A stretch of 64,000 bases of DNA from an uncultured Lachnospiraceae bacterium (GTDB lineage: Bacteria; Bacillota; Clostridia; Lachnospirales; Lachnospiraceae): contig CANOFW010000005.1 in NCBI GenBank assembly GCA_947565425.1, positions 1 through 64,000 of the forward strand, written 5' to 3'. A model generated the notes under the pieces. That model saw nothing but the letters and a program-made list of their open reading frames with translations, made no database searches and was not told the DNA's origin. This document shows positions 26,220-35,431 of the stretch, piece by piece. Each line of letters opens with the position of its first letter. Positions within the stretch are counted from its first letter, which is position 1. A program made the translations under genes and the position numbers.

Positions 26220-26696
26220 ATGGCAGTGCGTAACATCCGTCAGATGGGCGACGGAATATTAAATAAGAAGTGCAGGGAGATCAAGGCGGTAACACCGCGA
26301 ATCCAGGAATTAATCGACGATATGCTGGAGACAATGTATGAGGCAAATGGCGTAGGACTGGCGGCGCCGCAGGTAGGCGTGTTAAAACGTGTTGTTGTTG
26401 TCGATATAGGGGATGGTCCCATTGTGCTGATTAACCCGAGGCTGATGGAGTCGAGCGGGGAGCAGACTGGCGAGGAAGCCTGTCTGAGCGTGCCCGGAAA
26501 ATATGGGATTGTTACACGTCCCATGCATGTAAAAATTGAGGCTTGGGACGAGGATATGCAGCGCATGGAACTGGAAGGGGATGAACTTTTAGCGCGCGCG
26601 TTCTGTCATGAGATTGAACACTTGGACGGTCATATGTATGTGGAAAAAGTAGAGGATGGGCTGCATGAAGCAGTCTATGAGGAGGAAGACGAATGA
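26220..26696 (+). CDS. def: Peptide deformylase
   Basis: A 158-residue metalloenzyme that removes the N-formyl group from new proteins. The three motifs are complete: GVGLAAPQVG, EACLSVPGKYG (with the metal-binding Cys) and HEIEHLDG (two metal-binding His and the catalytic Glu). ATG 26220 has AGGAGG upstream. Its stop overlaps the fmt start (ATGA), coupling formylation and deformylation genes, as in most bacteria. Confidence 0.95.
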   Translation: MAVRNIRQMGDGILNKKCREIKAVTPRIQELIDDMLETMYEANGVGLAAPQVGVLKRVVVVDIGDGPIVLINPRLMESSGEQTGEEACLSVPGKYGIVTRPMHVKIEAWDEDMQRMELEGDELLARAFCHEIEHLDGHMYVEKVEDGLHEAVYEEEDE

Positions 26697-27676
26697 AAAT
26701 AATCTTTATGGGGACGCCGGATTTTTCCGTAGGAACTCTTGAGGCGTTGCTTGCGGCCGGGCACGAGGTGACGCTGGCTGTTACCCAGCCAGATAAGCCC
26801 AAGGGCAGAGGAAAAGCCATGCAGTTTTCCGCGGTCAAAGAGGCTGCGCTAGCCCATGAAATTGAAGTATACCAGCCCAAGCGCGTGCGAGAAGAAGCTT
26901 GTATTGAGTATCTCAGAGGATATGAGGCAGATATCATTGTGGTTGTGGCATTCGGACAGATTTTGCCCAAGGAGATTCTTGAGATGCCACGATATGGGTG
27001 TGTCAATGTACACGCCTCCTTGTTGCCTAAATATCGTGGGGCGGCGCCTATTCAGTGGGCGGTAATCAATGGTGAAACGGTGACCGGTGTTACGACCATG
27101 CGTATGGACGAAGGGCTGGATACCGGGGATATGATTCTAAAGGAAGAGGTAACGCTTGCGCCAGAGGAGACGGGGGGAAGCCTTTTTGAACGTCTGGCGA
27201 CAGTTGGCGCAAGTCTTTGCGTCAAAACGCTGGAGGCGATTGAAAAGGGGACGGCCGTTTACACGCCGCAAGATCATACGTTAGCCACCCATACGACGAT
27301 CATCAAAAAGCAGCTCGGGGAAATTGACTGGCAGAAATCGGCACAGGAGATTGAGCGTTTGACCCGGGGACTGAATCCTTGGCCAAGCGCCTACACTTAT
27401 TTGAATGGAAAGACGTTAAAGATTTGGCGGGCGTCTGTAGTGGGGCAGGAAGAGGCAGACAAAGAAAGATTGGTTCAACCGCAGGAGCCAGGGGGAGCAA
27501 AGCAGATGGAACCCGGATGCATTGTGGAAGTGACGAAAGAAAGTATTGATGTTCAGACAGGACAGGGGCGTTTGCGGCTTTTGGAAGTGCAGTTAGAAGG
27601 TAAGAAACGGATGTGTGCAGATGCATTTTTGCGGGGATTTCAGATAGAAGCAGGATGCAGGCTTGGAAAGGAGTGA
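26693..27676 (+). CDS. fmt: Methionyl-tRNA formyltransferase
   Basis: A 327-residue enzyme that formylates initiator Met-tRNA using 10-formyl-tetrahydrofolate. Motifs: the start MKIIFMGTPDFSVGTLEAL, substrate segment VNVHASLLPKYRGAAPIQWA, and DTGDMI. The C-terminal OB-like domain holds RLTRGLNPWPSAYT. A Glu/Gln/Gly-rich stretch at about 255-270 (EEADKERLVQPQEPGG) is an extra loop. It overlaps def by 4 bases and is followed by a zinc-peptidase gene. Confidence 0.95.
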   Translation: MKIIFMGTPDFSVGTLEALLAAGHEVTLAVTQPDKPKGRGKAMQFSAVKEAALAHEIEVYQPKRVREEACIEYLRGYEADIIVVVAFGQILPKEILEMPRYGCVNVHASLLPKYRGAAPIQWAVINGETVTGVTTMRMDEGLDTGDMILKEEVTLAPEETGGSLFERLATVGASLCVKTLEAIEKGTAVYTPQDHTLATHTTIIKKQLGEIDWQKSAQEIERLTRGLNPWPSAYTYLNGKTLKIWRASVVGQEEADKERLVQPQEPGGAKQMEPGCIVEVTKESIDVQTGQGRLRLLEVQLEGKKRMCADAFLRGFQIEAGCRLGKE

Positions 27677-27681
27677 TTCGT

Positions 27682-28395
27682 ATGCCATTTTACGGATATG
27701 GATTTTATTTTGACCCAACATATATTTTAGTGATTATTGGAGCAGTAATTTGTCTGGCGGCGTCTGCGCGGGTGAAACTTACCTTCCGCAAATATAACCG
27801 GGTGCGCAGTATGTCTGGTATGACCGGTGCGCAGGCGGCGGAGCGCATTTTGCGCGCGGCGGGCATTCATGATGTGAGTATCGAACATGTTTCCGGGGAT
27901 TTGACAGATCACTATGATCCCAGGCGCAAGGTACTGCGTCTTTCCGATAGTACTTACGGTTCAGCTTCCGTGGCAGCCGTGGGAGTAGCGGCGCATGAAT
28001 GCGGACATGCTATTCAGCACCAGAAATCTTATGCCCCCTTGACGATTCGCGGCGCTATCGTACCGGTGGCAAATTTTGGTTCCGCGGCGGCATGGCCGTT
28101 GATTATTATTGGAATGTTTATCAGCAGCAATACAGGAACGTTGTTGATTGATATCGGGATTATCTGTTTCTCTCTGGCCGTAATGTTTCAACTGGTGACG
28201 CTTCCCGTGGAATTTAACGCTTCCAGACGAGCAGTGCGCATTTTAGGTGAGACCGGTATTCTGGATTCACAGGAATTGAGAAGTACAAGAAAAGTCCTCG
28301 GCGCGGCAGCACTGACTTATGTGGCAGGCGCGGCAGCCGCTATTTTACAGCTTTTGCGTCTCGTGTTATTGTTCGGAGGAAGAAATGACGACTGA
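27682..28395 (+). CDS. Membrane zinc metallopeptidase, YugP-like
   Basis: A 237-residue neutral zinc metallopeptidase of the YugP family. It has membrane helices at about 12-28, 125-145 and 150-170, the catalytic HECGHAIQH motif (H-E-x2-H) and downstream ASRRAVRIL. The substrate is unknown. ATG 27682 has AAGGAG 8 bases upstream; a longer in-frame start at 27613 lies inside fmt and is not used. It overlaps the rsmB start by 11 bases. It is commonly found between fmt and rsmB in Clostridia. Confidence 0.88.
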   Translation: MPFYGYGFYFDPTYILVIIGAVICLAASARVKLTFRKYNRVRSMSGMTGAQAAERILRAAGIHDVSIEHVSGDLTDHYDPRRKVLRLSDSTYGSASVAAVGVAAHECGHAIQHQKSYAPLTIRGAIVPVANFGSAAAWPLIIIGMFISSNTGTLLIDIGIICFSLAVMFQLVTLPVEFNASRRAVRILGETGILDSQELRSTRKVLGAAALTYVAGAAAAILQLLRLVLLFGGRNDD

Positions 28396-29779
28396 GGTAA
28401 ATTTGCGGGAACTGGTGTTGGAAGTTCTGCTTGCCGTAACCAGGGATCAGGAGTACAGCCATACGGTTATCCGAGGGATGATGGACAAGTACCAATACTT
28501 GGGAAAGCAAGAGAGGAGCTATTTAAAGCGTGTGTGCGAGGGAACTTTGGAGCATATGATTTGGATTGATTATGTGATAAACCAATTTTCCAAAATCAAA
28601 GTAAATAAAATGAAGCCACAGATTCGTTGTATATTGCGTAGCAGCGTATATGAATTGAAATATATGGACGCTGTTCCGCCGTCGGCTACCTGTAATGAGG
28701 CGGTAAAGCTTGCCAGGAAGCGGGGATTTCATAATTTGAGCGGTTTTGTAAACGGCGTGCTCAGGAACATTAGCCGCAATTTAGGCAATGTGTCTTTGCC
28801 GGACGAAAAGCGGAATCTCCTACAATATCTATCCGTAAAATACTCCGTACCGGAGTGGATGATAGAAATGTGGCAGGAGGCATATTCACAGGAGCAAATA
28901 GAGTCATTTCTGGGCGCTTTTCTTGTAAAGCCTCCGACTTCTGTGCGTGTTAATCCGTTGAAATCAACAAAAGAAGAACTCAGGCAGGAGCTTACTTTGG
29001 AAGGGATTACCGTGCGGGACAATAAAGAAGTTCCGGGAGCGTTGTATCTGGAAAATTATGATTTCCTGGGCAAACTTGCGTCATTTCGGGCGGGGAAATT
29101 CTATGTGCAGGATGTAAGCTCCATGCAGGTGGCGTTGTGGGCGCAGCCGAAGCCCGGAGATTATATTCTCGATGTCTGTGCGGCGCCTGGCGGCAAGAGC
29201 ATTCATCTGGCGGAAATGCTTTGGCAGGCGGAGAACCAGCAGGCGGAAATACTCGGTAAGAAGGAGAATCAACAGGCGGAAATACTTGGTAAGAAGGAGA
29301 ACCAGCAGGCGGCAGTTTCTGGTACAGTGGAAGCCAGGGATTTGACAGAATATAAGGTTTCTTTGATTCAGGACAATATAGAAAGATGCGGGCTTGTCAA
29401 TATGCGTGCCGTACAAGCGGACGCCAGGATATTGGACGAGACGCAGATAGGAAAAGCGGATATTGTTGTTGCGGACTTGCCCTGTTCAGGTCTAGGCGTG
29501 CTTGGCAGGAAAGCGGACATCAAATACAGGGTCACTATGGAGGATTGCCATGCGTTGTGCGAGTTGCAGCAAGAAATCTTACATACCGTGCAGCAGTATG
29601 TAAAGCCGCAAGGCATATTGCTATATAGTACCTGTACAATTAACCCTATGGAAAATGAGGAAAATGTCAAATGGTTTCTCAAAGAGCATCCTGATTTTCG
29701 GTTGGAGAGACAGCAGCAGATGTTGCCTGGAAGGGGACAAAATGATGGATTTTTCTTGGCAAAGCTGCAAAAACAGTGA
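28385..29779 (+). CDS. rsmB: 16S rRNA (cytosine-967-C5)-methyltransferase
   Basis: A 464-residue SAM-dependent methyltransferase that acts on 16S rRNA C967. It has an N-terminal NusB-like RNA-binding domain (about 1-150) and a catalytic domain with DVCAAPGGKSIHLAEML (motif I), the DLPCSGLGVLG segment (motif IV, Pro-Cys) and STCTINPMENEENV (motif VI Cys). Between motif I and the next strand an insert of about 30 residues is made of three copies of an 11-residue unit (ENQQAEILGKK), coded by 29231-29325. This insert is absent from standard RsmB. ATG 28385 overlaps the peptidase gene. Confidence 0.93.
   Translation: MTTEVNLRELVLEVLLAVTRDQEYSHTVIRGMMDKYQYLGKQERSYLKRVCEGTLEHMIWIDYVINQFSKIKVNKMKPQIRCILRSSVYELKYMDAVPPSATCNEAVKLARKRGFHNLSGFVNGVLRNISRNLGNVSLPDEKRNLLQYLSVKYSVPEWMIEMWQEAYSQEQIESFLGAFLVKPPTSVRVNPLKSTKEELRQELTLEGITVRDNKEVPGALYLENYDFLGKLASFRAGKFYVQDVSSMQVALWAQPKPGDYILDVCAAPGGKSIHLAEMLWQAENQQAEILGKKENQQAEILGKKENQQAAVSGTVEARDLTEYKVSLIQDNIERCGLVNMRAVQADARILDETQIGKADIVVADLPCSGLGVLGRKADIKYRVTMEDCHALCELQQEILHTVQQYVKPQGILLYSTCTINPMENEENVKWFLKEHPDFRLERQQQMLPGRGQNDGFFLAKLQKQ
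29231..29325 (+). repeat. 33-bp tandem repeat inside rsmB
   Basis: Units at 29231-29263 and 29264-29296 match at nearly every base; a third at 29297-29325 is diverged at its end. The unit is a multiple of three, so the frame is kept and adds ENQQAEILGKK blocks between two catalytic motifs. Confidence 0.9.
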
Positions 29780-29842
29780 GATTGTCTGGAGAGAAGAAAG
29801 GGAAATCTATCGGAGGTTTTAGAAAAGAGAAAGCAGGCGGGA

Positions 29843-30898
29843 ATGGAAAGGGAAATGCAATACTCTGCAAAACAAGATATTAAATCGTTGAATCAAAAGG
29901 AATTGGAAAATCTTTTCGTGTCATTTGGAGAGAAATCTTTCCGGGCAAGGCAGGTTTATCATTGGATGCATGTCAAGCATGCAACATCGTTTGATGAAAT
30001 GAGCAATATTTCCAAAAGCTTCAAAGAGAAGTTAGAGGAATGCTGTGCGTTGACGGTGCTTCGGCAGAAGTTGGTACAGCGTTCTACATTAGATGAGACG
30101 GCAAAGTATCTCTTTGAGCTGGCGGATGGAAATATGATTGAGAGCGTACGCATGAAATATAAACATGGAAACAGCGTATGCATTTCCTCACAGGCAGGCT
30201 GTCGTATGGGCTGCCGTTTCTGCGCGTCTACGCTCGGTGGTCTGACGCGCAACCTGACTCCGGCTGAAATGTTGGATCAGATTTACCGGATTCAGGAGGA
30301 TATTGGCGAGCGCGTTTCCCATGTAGTTGTAATGGGGACAGGGGAACCCTTGGATAATTATGATCATTTGTTAAAATTTCTGGAATTGCTTTCGGATGAG
30401 AATGGGCTTAATATCAGCCAGCGCAATATTACGGTATCGACCTGTGGGATCGTGCCGAATATGCGAAAGCTCGCAAAAGAGAAGCTACAGATTACATTGG
30501 CAATTTCACTGCATGCTTCCTCGCAGGAAAAGCGTGAGGAGTTGATGCCGGTGGCAAGAAAGTATGGGATTGATGAGCTGTTGAAAGCGTGTGAAGAGTA
30601 TTTTGTGCAGACCGGGCGGCGTATTACGTTTGAATATAGCCTGGTGGGTGGGGTTAATGACCAGCCCCAAGATGCAAGGAAGCTTGCGGGGCTGATTCGG
30701 GGATTGAACTGTCACGTCAATTTGATTCCGGTCAATCCCATTAAAGAGAGAGCATATGTGCAGCCCGCAGGACAGGCAGTCATGGATTTCAAACAGATAC
30801 TTGAAAAGCAAGGGATAACTGTGACAGTGCGAAGAGAAATGGGAAGAGATATTGACGGCGCCTGCGGACAGCTCAGAAGAAGACAGATGAACAAGTAA
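29843..30898 (+). CDS. rlmN: Dual-specificity RNA methyltransferase RlmN
   Basis: A 351-residue radical-SAM enzyme that adds a C2 methyl group to adenosine in 23S rRNA (A2503) and some tRNAs. The [4Fe-4S] cluster motif is CRMGCRFCAS (C-x3-C-x2-C, about residues 118-125). The SAM-binding GTGEPLDNY, STCGIVP and the C-terminal DGACGQLRRR with the catalytic Cys are intact. ATG 29843 is used; its RBS is weak. An internal ATG 29855 is possible. It lies 63 bases after rsmB. Confidence 0.93.
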   Translation: MEREMQYSAKQDIKSLNQKELENLFVSFGEKSFRARQVYHWMHVKHATSFDEMSNISKSFKEKLEECCALTVLRQKLVQRSTLDETAKYLFELADGNMIESVRMKYKHGNSVCISSQAGCRMGCRFCASTLGGLTRNLTPAEMLDQIYRIQEDIGERVSHVVVMGTGEPLDNYDHLLKFLELLSDENGLNISQRNITVSTCGIVPNMRKLAKEKLQITLAISLHASSQEKREELMPVARKYGIDELLKACEEYFVQTGRRITFEYSLVGGVNDQPQDARKLAGLIRGLNCHVNLIPVNPIKERAYVQPAGQAVMDFKQILEKQGITVTVRREMGRDIDGACGQLRRRQMNK

Positions 30899-30905
30899 GT
30901 ATGAC

Positions 30906-30934
30906 TTGTTCTTTTAAAAGCATTGTGCTAAAAT
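30906..30934 (+). promoter_or_regulatory. Promoter of prpC-prkC-rsgA-rpe-thiN
   Basis: TTGTTC (30906-30911), 17 bases, TAAAAT (30929-30934), 44 bases before prpC. It allows the signalling genes to be transcribed apart from the murE-rlmN run. Confidence 0.55.
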
Positions 30935-30977
30935 ATTTATGTATGTTCAGAATTGTTGAAGAAAGGAAGGCAAAACC

Positions 30978-31703
30978 ATGAGGGCTTTTTCCAGGACGGA
31001 TACGGGGAGAAGACGGGAAATGAATCAGGACTATATGTATACCTCCGAAATGCCGGTTGGAAATTTGCCTAATCTGTATGTGTTAGCAGACGGCATGGGA
31101 GGCCATAATGCGGGGGATTACGCTTCGCGGTATACAGCGGAGACGATTGTGCAGTCCGTGCAGACAAGCAAAGAGACGTCGCCCATTGTGATTCTGCGGG
31201 ATGCCATATGGAAGGCGAATCAGGCGGTGGTTGAGAAGTCCAGGACAGACATTGATCTCGAAGGGATGGGAACTACCGTTGTGGCGGCGACTGTTATGGG
31301 TTGTGAATTGTGCGTGGCGAACGTGGGTGACAGCCGCTTGTATATTGCCGGAGAATATTTGGAGCAGATTACAAGAGATCACTCCTATGTGCAGGAAATG
31401 GTGCGCAGAGGAGAGTTGAGGCCAGAAATAGCAAGGATTCATCCCGACCGAAATATTATTACGCGCGCTGTGGGTGGCGGGCCGGAAATAGAGGTTGATT
31501 TTTTCGAGGTCAATTTGCGGGAGAATGACAGGATTCTGATGTGTTCTGACGGATTGACAGATATGCTGGAAGACAGGGAAATTTTTGAAATTATCCGGGC
31601 AGGGACTGACAGTGCAGGCATTGTCGATAGGTTGGTTAATATGGCGAACCAATATGGAGGCAATGACAATATCACGGTTATTTTGACGGAGCCGTTTATG
31701 TGA
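30978..31703 (+). CDS. prpC: PP2C-family protein phosphatase (PrpC/Stp)
   Basis: A 241-residue metal-dependent Ser/Thr phosphatase that reverses PrkC phosphorylation. Motifs: RREMNQDY at the start, LADGMGGHNAGDYAS, CSDGLTDMLE and the C-terminal GGNDNITVIL, which contain the Mn2+-binding aspartates. It lies 19 bases before prkC. It is the cognate phosphatase by position and family. RBS GAAAGGAAGG precedes ATG 30978. Confidence 0.95.
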   Translation: MRAFSRTDTGRRREMNQDYMYTSEMPVGNLPNLYVLADGMGGHNAGDYASRYTAETIVQSVQTSKETSPIVILRDAIWKANQAVVEKSRTDIDLEGMGTTVVAATVMGCELCVANVGDSRLYIAGEYLEQITRDHSYVQEMVRRGELRPEIARIHPDRNIITRAVGGGPEIEVDFFEVNLRENDRILMCSDGLTDMLEDREIFEIIRAGTDSAGIVDRLVNMANQYGGNDNITVILTEPFM

Positions 31704-31722
31704 TAGGATGTTGGAGGTAAGA

Positions 31723-33816
31723 ATGTTAAAAGAGGGAATCTTTATTGCGGATAGATATGAGATTGTAGGGAAAGTCGGAACCGGAGGCATGGCGGATGTC
31801 TATAAGGCAAAAGACCATACGCTGGGGCGTTTTGTAGGCATTAAAGTGCTGAAACAGGAGTTTTCTGAGGATGTGAACTTTGTGACTAAGTTCCGCACGG
31901 AGGCACAGTCTTCGGCAGGGCTGGAACATCCCAATATTGTCAATATTTATGACGTAGGAAGCGAAAATGCCATTCATTACATTGTCATGGAATATGTGGA
32001 AGGCATTACACTAAAGACGTATATAGAGAAAAAGGGGCAGCTCTCCTTTAAGGAAGCGGTGAGTATTGCAATCCAGGTGGGAAGAGGGATTGAGTCGGCG
32101 CACAACAAGCATATTATTCATCGTGACATCAAGCCGCAAAATATCATTATTTCTACAGAAGGCAAAGTGAAAGTGACTGATTTTGGCATTGCGCGGGCGG
32201 CAAGCAGCAATACCATCAATTCTGATGTGATGGGATCGGTACATTATGCATCCCCGGAGCAGGCGCGCAATGGCTTTGTAGATGGCAAGAGTGATATCTA
32301 TTCGCTGGGAATTGTTATGTATGAGATGGTGACCGGGCGCGTGCCGTTTGATGGGGAATCAACGGTGGCCATCGCCATCCAGCATCTACAGGAAGAAATG
32401 GTAAAGCCCAGCGCTTATGCGCCGGATCTGCCTGTTAGTTTAGAAAAGATTATCATAAAATGCACGCAGAAAAGTCCAGATAGGCGCTATGATAGCATTG
32501 GAGATCTTCTCATTGATTTAAAAAAGGCATTAATTAGTCCCAATGAGGATTTTGTAGTGATGGTTCCTCTAGGACAACAAGACAAGACGAAAGTGATGCG
32601 GCAGGAGGAAGTGGAAAGCATCAAGGAGCAGACGCGAAATATGTATTACGAGGATGCCGCGGAGGATCCTCAGGAAGAGGAAGAAGATATAGAGGAAGAG
32701 GATGACGAGGATGACAGTGGTTTCCTCAATCCTAAGATGGAAAAAGCAGTGACGATTATGGGTATTGTTGCCGCGGTAATCATTGTCGCTATTATTATAT
32801 ATATTGTGGGCAGCTTCTTTGGACTGTTCCGTTTTGGCGGAGGGAACAAGGATAAGGATGAAGATGTGAAGCAGGAAGAAGTTGTGGAGCCGGAAGATGA
32901 GGAAGAAGACGCGGATAATCAGGTGGAAATGATTGACGTAAAGGGCAAGACATTTGAAGAGGCAAAAGACGCCTTGAATAGTATTGGCCTTGGTATTCAG
33001 AAAGCAGGCGAGGAATCCTCAGACACTTATGCGCAAGGGCAGATTGTTAGCCAGAGTGTTGAGGTTGGTGTCAAGGTAGATAAAAATACAATGATTCAGG
33101 TTACGATTAGCAGCGGTGTAGGAGAAATTGACGTCCCGAGCGTACTGGGGCTTGATAAAGATACTGCGGAAGCGAAGTTGGAAGAATATGGATTTATTGC
33201 AAATACGAAGTTTGAGTACAGTGAGTCCGTGGCAAATGGAATGGTAATTTCCCAGTCACCGGAAGCAGGTGGCAAAGCAAAGAAGGGCGATACGGTGACG
33301 ATTAACGTCAGCCGGGGAGTTGAGCCTATTGTAATGATAAATGTTCTTAACAAGCCGGAGGCGGAGGCGAGAGAAGCATTATCAAACCTGGGACTCAATG
33401 TGACGACAAATTCAGACTACAGCAACGATGTACCGGAAGGGTGTGTTATCAGCCAGAGTGTTGTGGAGGGTAAGTCTGTGGAGAAAGGCGCGACCATTAC
33501 ATTGGTGATCAGTCTTGGCAGGCGGAGTACGTTCTATTCCCTGAATAATTATTCTATCAACAAACTGCCGGAGATTCCTGCGGATGCTACCAGTGTGAAG
33601 GCGGTAATTACCTTATATAGATCCGAAGGCGAAGATGTAATCAATACCTGGACGGCTACCTCCTTCCCATTTGCCATCAATCAGGGGAACATTGAGAACA
33701 GCTCTCAGGGCTATATCATTATCGACTGGGAGTGGCATTATCTGGATGATGAGGGCATAGATGTTGTTCAGACGGAGACAACGGAGATAGATAATATCAC
33801 TTTTACGCAGAATTAA
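31723..33816 (+). CDS. prkC: PASTA-domain Ser/Thr protein kinase (PrkC/StkP)
   Basis: A 697-residue membrane kinase that senses muropeptides or lipid II and controls growth and germination. Kinase domain at about 10-270: GKVGTGGMADVYKAKD, HRDIKPQNIII, VTDFGIARA and the activation loop MGSVHYASPEQA. An acidic juxtamembrane stretch leads to one membrane helix (about 343-365). Three PASTA domains follow (about 402-465, 466-534, 535-600; for example VSQSVEVGVKVDKN), then a C-terminal domain of about 97 residues without known homology to me. ATG 31723 has TTGGAGG upstream. Linked to prpC and rsgA. Confidence 0.95.
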   Translation: MLKEGIFIADRYEIVGKVGTGGMADVYKAKDHTLGRFVGIKVLKQEFSEDVNFVTKFRTEAQSSAGLEHPNIVNIYDVGSENAIHYIVMEYVEGITLKTYIEKKGQLSFKEAVSIAIQVGRGIESAHNKHIIHRDIKPQNIIISTEGKVKVTDFGIARAASSNTINSDVMGSVHYASPEQARNGFVDGKSDIYSLGIVMYEMVTGRVPFDGESTVAIAIQHLQEEMVKPSAYAPDLPVSLEKIIIKCTQKSPDRRYDSIGDLLIDLKKALISPNEDFVVMVPLGQQDKTKVMRQEEVESIKEQTRNMYYEDAAEDPQEEEEDIEEEDDEDDSGFLNPKMEKAVTIMGIVAAVIIVAIIIYIVGSFFGLFRFGGGNKDKDEDVKQEEVVEPEDEEEDADNQVEMIDVKGKTFEEAKDALNSIGLGIQKAGEESSDTYAQGQIVSQSVEVGVKVDKNTMIQVTISSGVGEIDVPSVLGLDKDTAEAKLEEYGFIANTKFEYSESVANGMVISQSPEAGGKAKKGDTVTINVSRGVEPIVMINVLNKPEAEAREALSNLGLNVTTNSDYSNDVPEGCVISQSVVEGKSVEKGATITLVISLGRRSTFYSLNNYSINKLPEIPADATSVKAVITLYRSEGEDVINTWTATSFPFAINQGNIENSSQGYIIIDWEWHYLDDEGIDVVQTETTEIDNITFTQN

Positions 33817-33826
33817 GGAAGCTGAT

Positions 33827-34708
33827 ATGCAGGGAAAGATAATAAAAGGTATTGCCGGTTTCTATTATGTGCATGTGGCAGGGATAGGAATTTTTGAGTG
33901 CAAGCCGAAAGGAATTTTCCGAAAAGAAAAAATAAAACCGTTGGTGGGAGATAATGTTGAGATGGAGCTTCTTGATTCTCAGGAAATGAAAGGGAATATC
34001 ACCGAGATCTTCACCAGGAAAAATGAACTTATCCGCCCGGCGGTGGCAAATATTGACCAGGCGTTGGTAATTTTTGCCGCAGATAAGCCCAAACCGAATT
34101 TTAACTTGCTGGACCGCTTTCTGATTACGATGGAGCAGCGGCAGGTGGAGACGATAATCTGTTTTAATAAGCAGGATCTTGTGGGGGCGGATGAGCTTTA
34201 TAATCTCAGGACAATCTATGAACCTTGTGGGTATCAGGTTTTGTTAGTCAGCGCTAAAATGCAGGAAGGATTAGGGGAAATCCACCATGTGCTAGAGGGC
34301 AAGACGACAACGGTAGCAGGGCCTTCGGGCGTGGGAAAATCCTCTCTGATTAATCTGCTCTCGCCCGAGGCAGAAATGGAGACGGGTGAGCTGAGTGATA
34401 AGATTGCCAGGGGAAAGCATACGACCCGGCATTCCCAGCTTCTATATATTGATCAGGAAACTTATATCATGGATACGCCTGGATTTAGTTCTCTGTATCT
34501 TACAGAGATTGAGAAAGAGGAGCTTGGACGTTATTTCCGAGAGTTTGAAACGTATGAGCCGTATTGCCGATTTCAGGGATGCAGCCATACCCATGAGCCA
34601 GACTGCGGGGTGAAGGCGGCGCTGGCTGAAGGGAAGATTAGCTCCGTACGGTATGATGATTATGTGATGCTCTATGAAGAGCTGAAAAACGTTAGAAAAT
34701 ATACTTGA
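33827..34708 (+). CDS. rsgA: Ribosome small-subunit GTPase RsgA
   Basis: A 293-residue circularly permuted GTPase for late 30S assembly. An OB-fold N-terminus (about 1-70) precedes the GTPase: G4 CFNKQDLV, then SAKMQEGL (G5), then G1 GPSGVGKSSLIN, and G3 MDTPGFSS, the permuted order. The C-terminal zinc knuckle has CRFQGCSHTHEPDC. It starts 10 bases after prkC and is followed by rpe, as in many Firmicutes. Confidence 0.95.
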   Translation: MQGKIIKGIAGFYYVHVAGIGIFECKPKGIFRKEKIKPLVGDNVEMELLDSQEMKGNITEIFTRKNELIRPAVANIDQALVIFAADKPKPNFNLLDRFLITMEQRQVETIICFNKQDLVGADELYNLRTIYEPCGYQVLLVSAKMQEGLGEIHHVLEGKTTTVAGPSGVGKSSLINLLSPEAEMETGELSDKIARGKHTTRHSQLLYIDQETYIMDTPGFSSLYLTEIEKEELGRYFREFETYEPYCRFQGCSHTHEPDCGVKAALAEGKISSVRYDDYVMLYEELKNVRKYT

Positions 34709-34762
34709 ATAAAAATTGATAGCAGTGGCTGAGCGCCCTGGGGTATGAAAAGGAGGAGGAAG

Positions 34763-35410
34763 ATGAACTGTTTATCACCATCTATTTTGGCAGCAGATAT
34801 TTCCTGCTTGGGGGAACAAATTAAAACGATTGATGCGGCGGGTGCACAGTATGTTCACATTGATATTATGGATGGACATTTTGTGCCCACGCTTTCCTTT
34901 GGCACGCCGGTGATAAAATCAATCCGGGGACTTACGGAGCGTATTTTTGATGTGCATTTGATGATGGATGAGCCAATTCATCTGATTGATGAAATGGTCG
35001 ATTGTGGCGCGGATATCATAACGGTTCATGCGGAGGCATGTACCCATCTTGACCGCACGATTGAAAAGATTAAGGAGAGCGGCGTGCTGGCATCGGTCGC
35101 TCTTAATCCGGCGACCGATTTAAGCTGCTTGGACTATATTCTTCCCAAGTTGGATATGGTATTGTTGATGACGGTCAATCCTGGGTATGGCGGACAGAAG
35201 TATATCCCCTATCTGACAGAGAAGATTCGCGATTTGCGGCAGATTGTGGAAAAACGTAATCTGAAGACGGATATAGAAGTAGACGGCGGTGTTACCCTGC
35301 ATAATGTGCGGGAGATATTGAATGCTGGGGCAAATATCATCGTGGCTGGTTCGGCAGTCTTTCATGGGGATGTGAGGAGTAATGTAGAAGCGTTCCTGAA
35401 AGTTATGTAA
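34763..35410 (+). CDS. rpe: Ribulose-phosphate 3-epimerase
   Basis: A 215-residue TIM-barrel enzyme of the pentose phosphate pathway, interconverting ribulose 5-phosphate and xylulose 5-phosphate. Motifs: LSPSILAADISCLGEQ, VHIDIMDGHFVPTLSFG, DVHLMMDEP, MTVNPGYGGQKYIP and EVDGGVTLHN, which carry the metal-binding His/Asp and phosphate loop. ATG 34763 has AGGAGGAGG 5 bases upstream; the earlier in-frame ATG 34745 has no RBS. Its product could receive xylulose 5-phosphate from the xylulokinase at 61631. Confidence 0.95.
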   Translation: MNCLSPSILAADISCLGEQIKTIDAAGAQYVHIDIMDGHFVPTLSFGTPVIKSIRGLTERIFDVHLMMDEPIHLIDEMVDCGADIITVHAEACTHLDRTIEKIKESGVLASVALNPATDLSCLDYILPKLDMVLLMTVNPGYGGQKYIPYLTEKIRDLRQIVEKRNLKTDIEVDGGVTLHNVREILNAGANIIVAGSAVFHGDVRSNVEAFLKVM

Positions 35411-35431
35411 GGACCAGAAAGAGGAAAGAAA

